From assembly GCA_044226685.1 (NCBI GenBank), contig JBGAGP010000004.1, positions 1 through 64,000 on the forward strand: 64,000 bases of DNA, in the 5' to 3' direction. A program made the position numbers and the translations under genes. This stretch comes from Dongia_A sp044226685 (GTDB lineage Bacteria; Pseudomonadota; Alphaproteobacteria; Dongiales; Dongiaceae). Of the stretch, positions 53,694 to 61,677 are shown in pieces (the first letter of the stretch is position 1; every line of letters starts with the position of its first letter). A model generated the notes under the pieces. The model did no database searches, was not told the origin of the DNA, and was given only the letters and a program-made list of their open reading frames with translations.

Positions 53694-56122
53694 GATGCGG
53701 TCTCCTGATTTTGCGGAAGCGGGAATTGGCGGATGAGGTCGGCTGCCCAATCGAGCCCGCGCACGTCGAGCCATGCTGCGGCAAAGGCATCGCGCCCATA
53801 GGACAGGAGGACATCGTCCATCTGGCGATGATCCTCGGGGCGGCTGGCACCGGCGAAGGCGAGCGCCACAGGCCCGAGATCGAGATCGAACAGCCGATTA
53901 CCGAGACGGGATTGGTAGTAATAATCCCGCTTCGGCTGAGCCCGCGTGATGATATCGATCTGGCGGCTGTTGAGGCCAAATCCTTCATAGATCGTGCGGA
54001 GCTGCGGTTCGCTCGCCTGCGGCGACGGCAGGAAGATCCGGCTCGGGCAGCTCTCGACGATGGCCGGCGCGATGGCAGAACGCTGGATGTCGGCAAGCGA
54101 CTGGGTGGCGAAGACGACGGCGACGTTCTTCTTGCGCAGCACCTTCAACCATTCACGGATGCGTGCAGCGAAGATGGGATCGTCGAGAAATACCCAGGCC
54201 TCATCGAGTACCAGCAGCGTGGGCGATCCGTCGAAACGCTCATCGAGACGATGGAAAAGATAGGTGAGTACCGGCGTCACGGCGCTCGCCGTGTGCATCA
54301 GCTCCTCCATTTCGAAGCCCTGCACGTCGCCGAAGCCAAGCCGATCGGAATCAGCGTCCAGCAACCGGCCATGCGGCCCCGACAGTGTGTAGGGTTGCAA
54401 CGCTTGGCGTAGCCGGTTCGATTGCAACAGCGTGGAAAAGCCGGTGAGCGTTCGCTCCTCGCGCGGGGCGGACGCAAGGCTGGTCAGCGCCGACCAGACG
54501 GCGTCCTTCACATCGGGCGTGATCTCGACATGTTCGTGCCCGAGCAGGCCGGCGATCCAGTCGGCCGCCCACGAGCGGCTGTCGTCATCCTCAATGCGGG
54601 CGAGTGGCTGAAAGGCAATGGCGTCGGAGGATCCGAGATCGTAATACTCGCCGCCGAGGCCCAAGATGGTAGCACGGGCCGAGCCACCCTTGTCGAAGAT
54701 GAAGATGCGAGAGCCGGCGTAGCGGCGGAATTGGAGCGCCAGCATTGCCAGCAGCACGGATTTGCCGGCACCGGTGGGGCCGACGATCAGGGTGTGACCG
54801 ACATCGTCGACATGAGTGACGAGTCGGAACGGCGTGCCGCCGGCCGTGCGGGTGACGATCAGCGGCGGAGCATCGAGATGGCCGTTCTTCTCGGGGCCTG
54901 CCCAAACCGCCGAGACCGGCATCATGTGTGAGAGGTTCAGAGTCGAGATCAGCGGCTGGCGAACATTGGCGTAGGCATGTCCAGGGATCGAGGATAGCCA
55001 TGCCTCCGTCGCGTTCAGCGTCTCCGGAATGGTGACGAAGCCACGCCCCTGGATGATCCGTTCGACGGCCTTCAGCTTCTCGTCGGCGAGGTCCGGACTT
55101 TTGTCCATGACCGTAACGGTGGCCGTGACATAGCCATAGGCCACGGCATCTGAGCCCAGCTCCTGCAATGCTTCGTCCGCATCGGCGGATTTGTTGGCGG
55201 CGTCTGAATCGACCAGCGAAACTTCCTGCTGGAAGATCGTTTCGCGCAGCAGCGTGACGATACCCTTGCGCTTCGCGAACCATTGCCGCCGCACCTTGGT
55301 CAGCTCGCGTTCGGCTTCCGCCTTGTCGAGCGACAGGAAACGGGTGGACCAACGATAGGCGAAGCCGAGACGGTTGAGATCGTCAAGGACGCCGGGCCAG
55401 GTCGAGGGCGGAAAGCCGCGAATGGTCAGCACACGCACATGCTGGTCGCCCAGCATCGGCGCTAGTCCACCGGTGAAATCGCAATCGGGCAACAGCGCGT
55501 CGAGATGGAACGGCACCTGGGGAACGGCGACAGGGTGCCGCTGCGTGGAGATGCAGGCGTGAAGGTAAGTCAGCGTCTCCTCATCGGAGAGCCAGCGGAT
55601 CTCCGGCATGACGCCGTCGAGCAAGGAGAGAAAGCGGTCGGTCTCGGAAATGAAGGCTGCGAGATAGTCGCGCCAATTCACGGTGCGCCGCTCGGTGCTC
55701 TCGTAGAGGAGCTGGCCGGCGCGGGCCTTGCTTTCGGACGGCGGCAGGAAGGCGAGCGTGATGTAGTAGGCACTCTCGAAATGCGTGCCCGCTTCCTCGA
55801 ACGCCGCGCGCCGCTCTTCCTCCACGAGCCACGACACCGCGTCGGGAAATTCCGAGATGGGATATCCGGCGGCGATGCGCCGTTCTGCGTCGACGAACAG
55901 CGCCCAGCCGGAGCCGAGGCGCTTCAGCGCATTGTTGAGGCGGGCGGTGGTCGCGACCAGCTCGCTTTCCGTTGCACTGTCGAGGTCCGGGCCACGAAAC
56001 TGCGCGGTGCGTTGGAACGCACCGTCCTTGTTGAGCACGACGCCCGATGCGACCGGCCCGGCCCAAGGGAGATAATCCGCGAGGCTCGCGGGGCGCTTGC
56101 GATATTCGGCAAGGTTCATCAT
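53690..56122 (-). CDS. trbE: Conjugal transfer ATPase TrbE (VirB4-like)
   Basis: An 810-residue VirB4-type ATPase. The CagE/TrbE N domain covers about 180-400. Walker A is LIVGPTGAGKSVLLAM near 440-455. Walker B is LLVLDEAWVFLDD near 650. RIFLPSPQASEPQ and a C-terminal DYYYQSRLGNRLF segment are typical. It powers pilus assembly and substrate transfer. Start 56122 or the adjacent 56119 (GAGG spacing favours the latter). Confidence 0.94.
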   Translation of the reverse strand: MMNLAEYRKRPASLADYLPWAGPVASGVVLNKDGAFQRTAQFRGPDLDSATESELVATTARLNNALKRLGSGWALFVDAERRIAAGYPISEFPDAVSWLVEEERRAAFEEAGTHFESAYYITLAFLPPSESKARAGQLLYESTERRTVNWRDYLAAFISETDRFLSLLDGVMPEIRWLSDEETLTYLHACISTQRHPVAVPQVPFHLDALLPDCDFTGGLAPMLGDQHVRVLTIRGFPPSTWPGVLDDLNRLGFAYRWSTRFLSLDKAEAERELTKVRRQWFAKRKGIVTLLRETIFQQEVSLVDSDAANKSADADEALQELGSDAVAYGYVTATVTVMDKSPDLADEKLKAVERIIQGRGFVTIPETLNATEAWLSSIPGHAYANVRQPLISTLNLSHMMPVSAVWAGPEKNGHLDAPPLIVTRTAGGTPFRLVTHVDDVGHTLIVGPTGAGKSVLLAMLALQFRRYAGSRIFIFDKGGSARATILGLGGEYYDLGSSDAIAFQPLARIEDDDSRSWAADWIAGLLGHEHVEITPDVKDAVWSALTSLASAPREERTLTGFSTLLQSNRLRQALQPYTLSGPHGRLLDADSDRLGFGDVQGFEMEELMHTASAVTPVLTYLFHRLDERFDGSPTLLVLDEAWVFLDDPIFAARIREWLKVLRKKNVAVVFATQSLADIQRSAIAPAIVESCPSRIFLPSPQASEPQLRTIYEGFGLNSRQIDIITRAQPKRDYYYQSRLGNRLFDLDLGPVALAFAGASRPEDHRQMDDVLLSYGRDAFAAAWLDVRGLDWAADLIRQFPLPQNQETAS

Positions 56123-56126
56123 GGCC

Positions 56127-56390
56127 TCACGCCTCCAGAAACGCGCGGTGCTTCAGGTGACGGGCGAAGACCTCCATGAACTGGGGATCGGCCTTCGCCC
56201 CCCAGACGGCGAGCGCATGGCCAGCCATCCAGAGCACGATGCCGCCAATCCACAGATGCAGGCCGATGCCGATGGCGGCGGCGAGTGTCCCGTTGAGGAT
56301 CGCCACCGATCGTGGGGCGCCGCCCAGCAGGACGGGCTCCGTCAGTGAGCGGTGCAGCGGCACTTCGAAGCCGTCGGCATGGACCGCCAT
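56127..56390 (-). CDS. trbD: Conjugal transfer protein TrbD (VirB3-like)
   Basis: An 87-residue inner-membrane protein: VPLHRSLTEPVLLGGAPR, the VirB3 lead sequence, then a helix pair (VAILNGTLAAAIGIGLHLWIGGIVLWMAG) and a charged C-terminus. The start shares one base with the trbC stop (TAATG). Confidence 0.9.
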   Translation of the reverse strand: MAVHADGFEVPLHRSLTEPVLLGGAPRSVAILNGTLAAAIGIGLHLWIGGIVLWMAGHALAVWGAKADPQFMEVFARHLKHRAFLEA

Positions 56391-56842
56391 TAGACCAGCG
56401 CTCCGCCGCCAAAGCTGAAGAAGCTGAGGAAGAAGGAACTGGCGGCGAAGGCGATGGAGAGGCCGAAGACGATCTGGACCAGCTTGCGGAAGCCACCGCC
56501 GGCATCGCCGAACGCCAAAGTGAGCCCGGTCACGATGATGATGATCACGGCGATGATCTTGGCAACCGGCCCCTCGATCGATTCAAGGATGGATTGCAGA
56601 GGCGCTTCCCATGGCATGGACGAACCAGCGGCGTAAGCTGGGGAAACCAGAAAGGCGGACATCAGCAAAGCCGCCGTTCCGGAGATCCGGTTTCGAAACT
56701 TTCCTGCAATGCTCGAAAGCGGATTTGCTGAAATGCGTGTCTCCGGATTTACGGAAACGCACGAATCCGCACTTGCGGATTTACGTTTCTGGTTTGTTCC
56801 GGCATTCAGGAAAAGCGTGAATACGGACGTGATGGGCGGCAT
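56390..56842 (-). CDS. trbC: Prepilin TrbC (VirB2-like) with extra N-terminus
   Basis: A 150-residue prepilin. The mature part (about 72-150: GSSMPWEAPLQSILESIEGP, VAKIIAVIIIIVTGLTLAFGDAG, LSIAFAASSFFLSFFSFGGGA) is highly typical. The first 55 residues are not: they are Ser/Asn/Arg-rich and come before the real signal segment (GTAALLMSAFLVSPAYA, about 54-71). The DNA for this extension carries a repeated CGGATTT element. ATG 56842 with AGGAG upstream stands 2 bases after the trbB stop. An in-frame downstream start would give a normal-length protein. Confidence 0.88.
   Translation of the reverse strand: MPPITSVFTLFLNAGTNQKRKSASADSCVSVNPETRISANPLSSIAGKFRNRISGTAALLMSAFLVSPAYAAGSSMPWEAPLQSILESIEGPVAKIIAVIIIIVTGLTLAFGDAGGGFRKLVQIVFGLSIAFAASSFFLSFFSFGGGALV
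56719..56785. repeat. Repeated CGGATTT/AATCCG element inside 5' trbC
   Basis: CGGATTT occurs at about 56720, 56744 and 56777, and its complement AATCCG at 56764. A near-perfect hairpin AATCCGCA-CT-TGCGGATT covers 56764-56781. The repeats underlie the non-typical N-terminal extension of TrbC. They may be a small inserted repeat or an RNA structure that tunes trbC translation. Confidence 0.5.
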
Positions 56843-56844
56843 CC

Positions 56845-57813
56845 CTAATCTCCTGTGAAGTGCTCTATTGCGTAGGCATCGCCGTCGAGGCCCGTGACGC
56901 GGATGATGTCCTCGACGCGGCGTTTGCTGCCGCGCCCGGCGATGAAGACGATGATGTCTACGGCCTCCGCGATCAGCGCGCGCGGCACGGTGACGACGAC
57001 TTCTTGTATGAGCTGCTCCAGCCGGGTGAGTGCTCCCCGCGCCGAGCCTGCATGCAATGTCGCGATGCCGCCGGGGTGCCCGGTTCCCCACGCCTTCAGG
57101 AGATCCAGAGCTTCGGCGCCGCGCACCTCGCCAACAACGATGCGATCCGGGCGAAGCCGCAAGGTGGAACGCACCAGATCGGCGGTGGAGACGGTATTGG
57201 CCTTTGTCCGGAGAGCCACATGATCGTCGGCTACACATTGCAGCTCGATCGTGTCTTCCAGCACCAGGACGCGATCGCCAGTGGCCGCGATCTCTTGGAG
57301 CAGGGCGTTAGCGAGGGTGGTCTTTCCCGTTGACGTTCCACCGGCAATGATGATGTTCCGTCGGTCGAGGACAGAGCTCCTCAGAAACTCTGCCTGCACC
57401 TCGGTCAAGATGCCGTTGGCGACATATCGGGCCAGCGGTATGACGCCGGCGGCGCGCTTGCGGATGGCGAAGATCGGTGCGACGGCGATGGGCGGCAAGA
57501 CGCCTTCGAACCTTTCGCCCGTTTCCGGCAACTCGGCGGAGAGAATCGGATGCTCGCGGTTGACCTCGAGGCCGACATGGTTCGCCACGACCTTGATGAT
57601 GCGGGCGGCATCCTCCGGGGAGAGGATGGCGCCCGTGGGCTCGCGGCCCGAGCCGAGCCTGTCGATCCAAAGCTTTCCATCGGGATTGAGCATGACTTCC
57701 ACGACGTCCGGATCGTCGAGCGCGGCGATGATCGCCGGCCCCATGGCGCTGCGCAGCATGCGGACCTGGCGATCGCTGACGATCCGGGACGGGGAGCGCG
57801 GCCTGTCCATCAT
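56845..57813 (-). CDS. trbB: Conjugal transfer ATPase TrbB (VirB11-like)
   Basis: A 322-residue hexameric traffic ATPase. Walker A is IIAGGTSTGKTTLANAL (about 150-166), then Asp box VLVLEDTIELQC, Walker B-like RIVVGEVRGAEALDLLKAW and the His box GHPGGIATLHAGSA. It supplies energy for pilus assembly and transfer. It overlaps the copG stop by 4 bases. Confidence 0.93.
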   Translation of the reverse strand: MMDRPRSPSRIVSDRQVRMLRSAMGPAIIAALDDPDVVEVMLNPDGKLWIDRLGSGREPTGAILSPEDAARIIKVVANHVGLEVNREHPILSAELPETGERFEGVLPPIAVAPIFAIRKRAAGVIPLARYVANGILTEVQAEFLRSSVLDRRNIIIAGGTSTGKTTLANALLQEIAATGDRVLVLEDTIELQCVADDHVALRTKANTVSTADLVRSTLRLRPDRIVVGEVRGAEALDLLKAWGTGHPGGIATLHAGSARGALTRLEQLIQEVVVTVPRALIAEAVDIIVFIAGRGSKRRVEDIIRVTGLDGDAYAIEHFTGD

Positions 57814-58307
57814 GGCGGCGCCGCCTCTGCATCGTGGTCTTCCGATCCAGCGGACCCCTGATCCTCGTTGTCATCGGCTAGGCCGAAGAAGCGACCTTCA
57901 TCAGGGAAGATTTCTTCATGGACCTGCCGAACGAGGCTGCCGCCACGCTGCAGGTGGCGGCCGAGTTGGTCGACGAATTGGTTGAAGCGTAGGCGCCCCT
58001 GCGCGCGAGCCGCCTTCTGATGCGCCTCCGGAAGCGGAGCTGAAACCGACAACGTGTAGCGGATGAATAGCGCCAGGGTCTCGATCAGGATGGTCTGGTC
58101 ACGTTCCAGCCGGCCGAACTGGTTCGACAGTCGGTCGAGGCGTGAGGCAAGCGCCGCCTCTCGCCGGTCGGCACCATCGGGAGAAAGATAGGAAGAGAGC
58201 GCGGCCGCGACGATCGCTGATTTCGTTTCACCTTTGAGGGCTGCAAGCTGACGCAGTCGCTTGGCATGGTCGGGCTCGATAAAGATGTTGAGACGGGTTT
58301 TGCTCAT
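57810..58307 (-). CDS. CopG/ribbon-helix-helix protein before trbB
   Basis: A 165-residue protein. Residues 1-45 (KTRLNIFIEPDHAKRLRQLAALKGETKSAIVAAAL) form a ribbon-helix-helix DNA-binding fold. The rest is helical with an acidic tail. A copG-type gene between traG and trbB is conserved in Tn4371-like ICEs and is presumed to regulate transfer. It overlaps traG (58304) by 4 bases. Confidence 0.85.
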   Translation of the reverse strand: MSKTRLNIFIEPDHAKRLRQLAALKGETKSAIVAAALSSYLSPDGADRREAALASRLDRLSNQFGRLERDQTILIETLALFIRYTLSVSAPLPEAHQKAARAQGRLRFNQFVDQLGRHLQRGGSLVRQVHEEIFPDEGRFFGLADDNEDQGSAGSEDHDAEAAPP

Positions 58308-60310
58308 AGCGCGATCCCGTCATCGGGATCGAGCGAGGCCAGACGCGCCACGCGCCGGAACTGCCGGTCCGGTTTGGGGAGCTTACCGTCGCGTGTGACG
58401 GGGTTATCTGTCTCATCGTCGAGGACGGACAGATCGTCATCGCGGCCATCATGCAGACGTATGACTTCGGCTTTGTCGAGCTCCGGTAGGAGTTGATGTC
58501 CGCCTTCTACGGGCACGGCCGATGCCTGTGCGCCCGTAGAAGCGGGGATAGAAAATTTCAACCGCGGAAGGCCGGTCCAATCGTCCGTTCGCGCTGCCGG
58601 CCGATCAGCATATCCATCGTCTGAGAGAACCGGCGCCGGCAGCACGCGCGAAGTGAAATTGCTGTCGGTGAAGTATCGGATCTTGGTGGCCTTGGCCGGT
58701 GGATGGCCGGAGACCATGATGACTTCTTGAGTGTCGGGAAGCTGCATGACCTCGCCGGGCGTCAGGAGCGGGCGGGCTGTCTCTTGCCGAGATACCATGA
58801 GGTGTCCCAGCCAGGGTGACAGGCGATGGCCGGCATAGTTGCGCTGGGCGCGAAGTTCCGTCGCCGTGCCGAGCGCGTCCGAAATGCGTTTGGCTGTGCG
58901 TTCGTCATTGGTCGCGAAGGCGATTCGAACGTGGCAGTTGTCGAGGATGCTGTTGTTCGGCCCGTAAGCCTTTTCGATTTGATTGAGGCTCTGCGCGATG
59001 AGGAAGGAGCGCAGGCCATAGCCGGCCATGAAGGCCAAGGCGCTCTCGAAGAAGTCCAGCCGGCCGAGCGCCGGAAACTCGTCGAGCATGAGAAGCAGCT
59101 TGTGCTTGCGGGCGATGCCGTCCGAGCCGTCGAGGCTTTCTGTCAGCCGGCGGCCGATCTGATTGAGGATCAAGCGAATGAGCGGTTTGGTGCGCGAAAT
59201 GTCCGAAGGCGGCACGACCAGATAAAGCGAGACCGGATGATCAGCGGCGATCAAGTCGGCGATGCGCCAATCGCAGCACGATGTAACGGTCGCGACCGTC
59301 GGATCGCGATAGAGGCCGAGGAACGACATCGCGGTCGAAAGCACACCGGAGCGCTCGTTCTCGCTCTTGTTCAACACCTCGCGCGCGGCGCTGGCAACGA
59401 CGGGATGCGGGCCAGGCTCCCCGAGATGCGCCGTGGTCATCATAGACCACAAGGCCCTCTCGAACGGGTGAGCCGGATCGGAGAGAAAGTTGGCCACACC
59501 GCGGAGCGTTTTGTCCTCTTCAGCGTAGAGGACATGCAAGATGGCGCCGACTAGAAGCGAATGGCTGGTTTTTTCCCAGTGATTGCGCCGCTCCAACGCA
59601 CCTTCGGGATCCACCAATATGTCCGCAATGTTCTGGACGTCGCGGACCTCATGGACGCCTCTGCGGACTTCCAAGAGGGGATTATAGGCGGCGCTCTTCG
59701 GGTCGGTCGGGTTGAACAGGAGGCAATGGGAGAACTGCGCGCGCCAGCCGGCGGTCAGCGTCCAATTTTCCCCCTTGATGTCATGGATGACGGCAGAATG
59801 CGGCCATGACAGCAGCGTCGGCACAACGAGCCCGACGCCCTTGCCGCTTCTCGTCGGCGCAAACGCCATGATGTGTTCGGGGCCGGCATGGCGCAGATAG
59901 GTGCTGGCCATGAGCCCGAGAAAGACGCCGGCTGGCTTCGTCAGGCCCGCCGCCGCGATGTCCGTCTTATCGGCCCAGCGGGCGGAGCCATAGGTGGTGA
60001 CGAGCTTCGACTGCCGGGCTCGCCAGACGGAACCGATGATGGCGGACAGAGCGGCAATGACGCCGCTGCCGCCAGCGATCGTACCCCCCGTTTGGAAAAT
60101 GTCTGGAGCATAGGCATCGTAAACATACCACCACTCGAACAACCGCCAAGGGTAGTAGACGGGTAGGCCGTTGATCAAGAACCAGGGCTCTCCAAGGCGT
60201 GGCTGGAAGCCGAGCTCGAAGGCGACCCATTGCGTGGCGGCCCAGGTGCCGGCAAGCGCGATGCCGAACACCACCAGCATCTGACCGATCAACACCTTCG
60301 TCGGTGTCAT
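58304..60310 (-). CDS. traG: Coupling protein TraG (VirD4-like)
   Basis: A 668-residue type IV coupling protein. Two N-terminal helices (LIGQMLVVFGIALAGTW; VIAALSAIIGSVW) precede TYGSARWADKTDI, Walker A MAFAPTRSGKGVGLVVP and Walker B KLLLMLDEFPALGRLDFF. The family motifs IAQSLNQIEKAYG and HVRIAFATNDE follow. It delivers the relaxase-DNA complex to the channel. ATG 60310 with GGAG upstream is chosen over 60364. Confidence 0.93.
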   Translation of the reverse strand: MTPTKVLIGQMLVVFGIALAGTWAATQWVAFELGFQPRLGEPWFLINGLPVYYPWRLFEWWYVYDAYAPDIFQTGGTIAGGSGVIAALSAIIGSVWRARQSKLVTTYGSARWADKTDIAAAGLTKPAGVFLGLMASTYLRHAGPEHIMAFAPTRSGKGVGLVVPTLLSWPHSAVIHDIKGENWTLTAGWRAQFSHCLLFNPTDPKSAAYNPLLEVRRGVHEVRDVQNIADILVDPEGALERRNHWEKTSHSLLVGAILHVLYAEEDKTLRGVANFLSDPAHPFERALWSMMTTAHLGEPGPHPVVASAAREVLNKSENERSGVLSTAMSFLGLYRDPTVATVTSCCDWRIADLIAADHPVSLYLVVPPSDISRTKPLIRLILNQIGRRLTESLDGSDGIARKHKLLLMLDEFPALGRLDFFESALAFMAGYGLRSFLIAQSLNQIEKAYGPNNSILDNCHVRIAFATNDERTAKRISDALGTATELRAQRNYAGHRLSPWLGHLMVSRQETARPLLTPGEVMQLPDTQEVIMVSGHPPAKATKIRYFTDSNFTSRVLPAPVLSDDGYADRPAARTDDWTGLPRLKFSIPASTGAQASAVPVEGGHQLLPELDKAEVIRLHDGRDDDLSVLDDETDNPVTRDGKLPKPDRQFRRVARLASLDPDDGIAL

Positions 60311-60826
60311 TCCCGCTCCTGCAACAGCCGCCGTTTCCGGCCGTGCGAACGGCCGACAAGGCATAAGGCTTGTTGCTTGAAGGGGTTAAGTCAAAGACCA
60401 TTCTTGCGCACGACGGCAGCAACTATGATCTAAGTACGACCCGGCACTACTCCTTACCATTTCTTACTACTAATGGCAATTTAGTATTGCGGCAATGAGC
60501 CACGTAAACTATTGGAAATATCTTGAGCACCGAGACGCGTCAGAGACAAATCGCATACAGCGGCGCAATACAGTACCTGCACTCTACTTTTAGTAAGCCC
60601 GGAAGGCGCCTACTCTGATAGCGATTGCTGCGGTGCACCAAAATGGGGTGACGCAAGCGGGTATATACGCCACGTAGCTTAGAGGCCATGTCGACATTCC
60701 CGACTTCGCATCGGTTTATGCAATCGATCACGGTCTCGCGCTTCAGATCGATGTCATTGGCACTTACGGTAAGAATTGAAAGCGCCAATGACGATAAAGT
60801 TGAGATGTTCTCGATCTCGCGCTCGG
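60311..60826. other. AT-rich gap, possible small gene, between traG and unknown gene
   Basis: About 500 bases of lower GC. A minus-strand frame at 60540-60887 (115 codons, with LTEREIENISTLSSLALSILTV and NDIDLKRETVIDCINRCEVGN) overlaps the end of the next gene by 61 bases. It may be a real gene but has no good ribosome site or recognised domain. The rest (60311-60539) shows nothing beyond a likely traG promoter region. Confidence 0.35.
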
Positions 60827-61501
60827 TTAGGCAGCTAACGCCAGTTTTACCCCGTCGTTCGTCATCTTGGAGCTGATGTTGAACCACGCATTTGGAGAAT
60901 CGGGATCGATCTGCTGGACCTTGAAGCCAAGGGCCAACGCGGCTGCGATCAGCATTCCATTCGCGACATAACCACGCGAATGCCGTGAATCCCCGAAGCG
61001 CTCAGCCTGATGTTTCAGACCATAGCTAGAAGATTTGCGGTTGATCGTCTTACGTTTGCTGAATTGCGATAGAAAACGGCATGCTTGGATGAACTCATCG
61101 GCGGCGTGATCGCCCAGCATTGACGCTCGGTCTGCCATGAACTCGGCCCGGCGCTCCTCAGGGGTCTTTGAACGGCCGCGATAGACGTTATAGCCGAATT
61201 GAGTGAGGAACGGTTCCAGCGCCATCGCACGTCGAATGCCGACCTTGGCCAAAGTGCGTGCGATCCGTCCAGGTTCGGAATCGAAACCGTGTTCCTGCAG
61301 ATAGCCCAGGAAGGCTCCTTCGTCGGTGGAAACCTCGGCTGAGCCATTCGCGAGTCTCGCCCTCATGGCGGCATTGGTGTTCCACCCGAGGCCCCGAGCA
61401 AGGGCTTCGATCCTGTGCGACGATTTCACCTCCGGCAGAGTTGCACGCAGCTCTGCCTTCATGTCCTCGACGTCGTTTGCGGTGATTTCCAATCTCATCA
61501 T
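60827..61501 (-). CDS. Unknown protein between traG and the relaxase
   Basis: A 224-residue protein I do not recognise. It has no membrane segment or signal peptide. The first part is helical (HRIEALARGLGWNTNAAMRARL). The middle is basic (TPEERRAEFMADRASMLGD, FSKRKTINRKSSSYGLKHQ). The end is YVANGMLIAAALALGFKVQQID then SPNAWFNIS. ATG 61501 with GAGGACTT upstream is chosen. The composition is less GC-rich than the trb genes. Its place between traG and relaxase is normally empty or short in this ICE class, so it looks like an acquired gene. Confidence 0.65.
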   Translation of the reverse strand: MMRLEITANDVEDMKAELRATLPEVKSSHRIEALARGLGWNTNAAMRARLANGSAEVSTDEGAFLGYLQEHGFDSEPGRIARTLAKVGIRRAMALEPFLTQFGYNVYRGRSKTPEERRAEFMADRASMLGDHAADEFIQACRFLSQFSKRKTINRKSSSYGLKHQAERFGDSRHSRGYVANGMLIAAALALGFKVQQIDPDSPNAWFNISSKMTNDGVKLALAA

Positions 61502-61677
61502 CAAGTCCTCGGTTGCGGGCTCGAGCAGTTCGCCGATTACGCAGCCAGCCCAATCCGCAAGGATCGATGAGAGGTGGCATGAGGATCAATATTTAGGCCG
61601 TTTGACCCGGCGAAAGGTCGAAGGTGGCGAGCCCACATCGAAGATGGTCGTCGCGTGGCTCGGCGTCAAGGTTGGCG

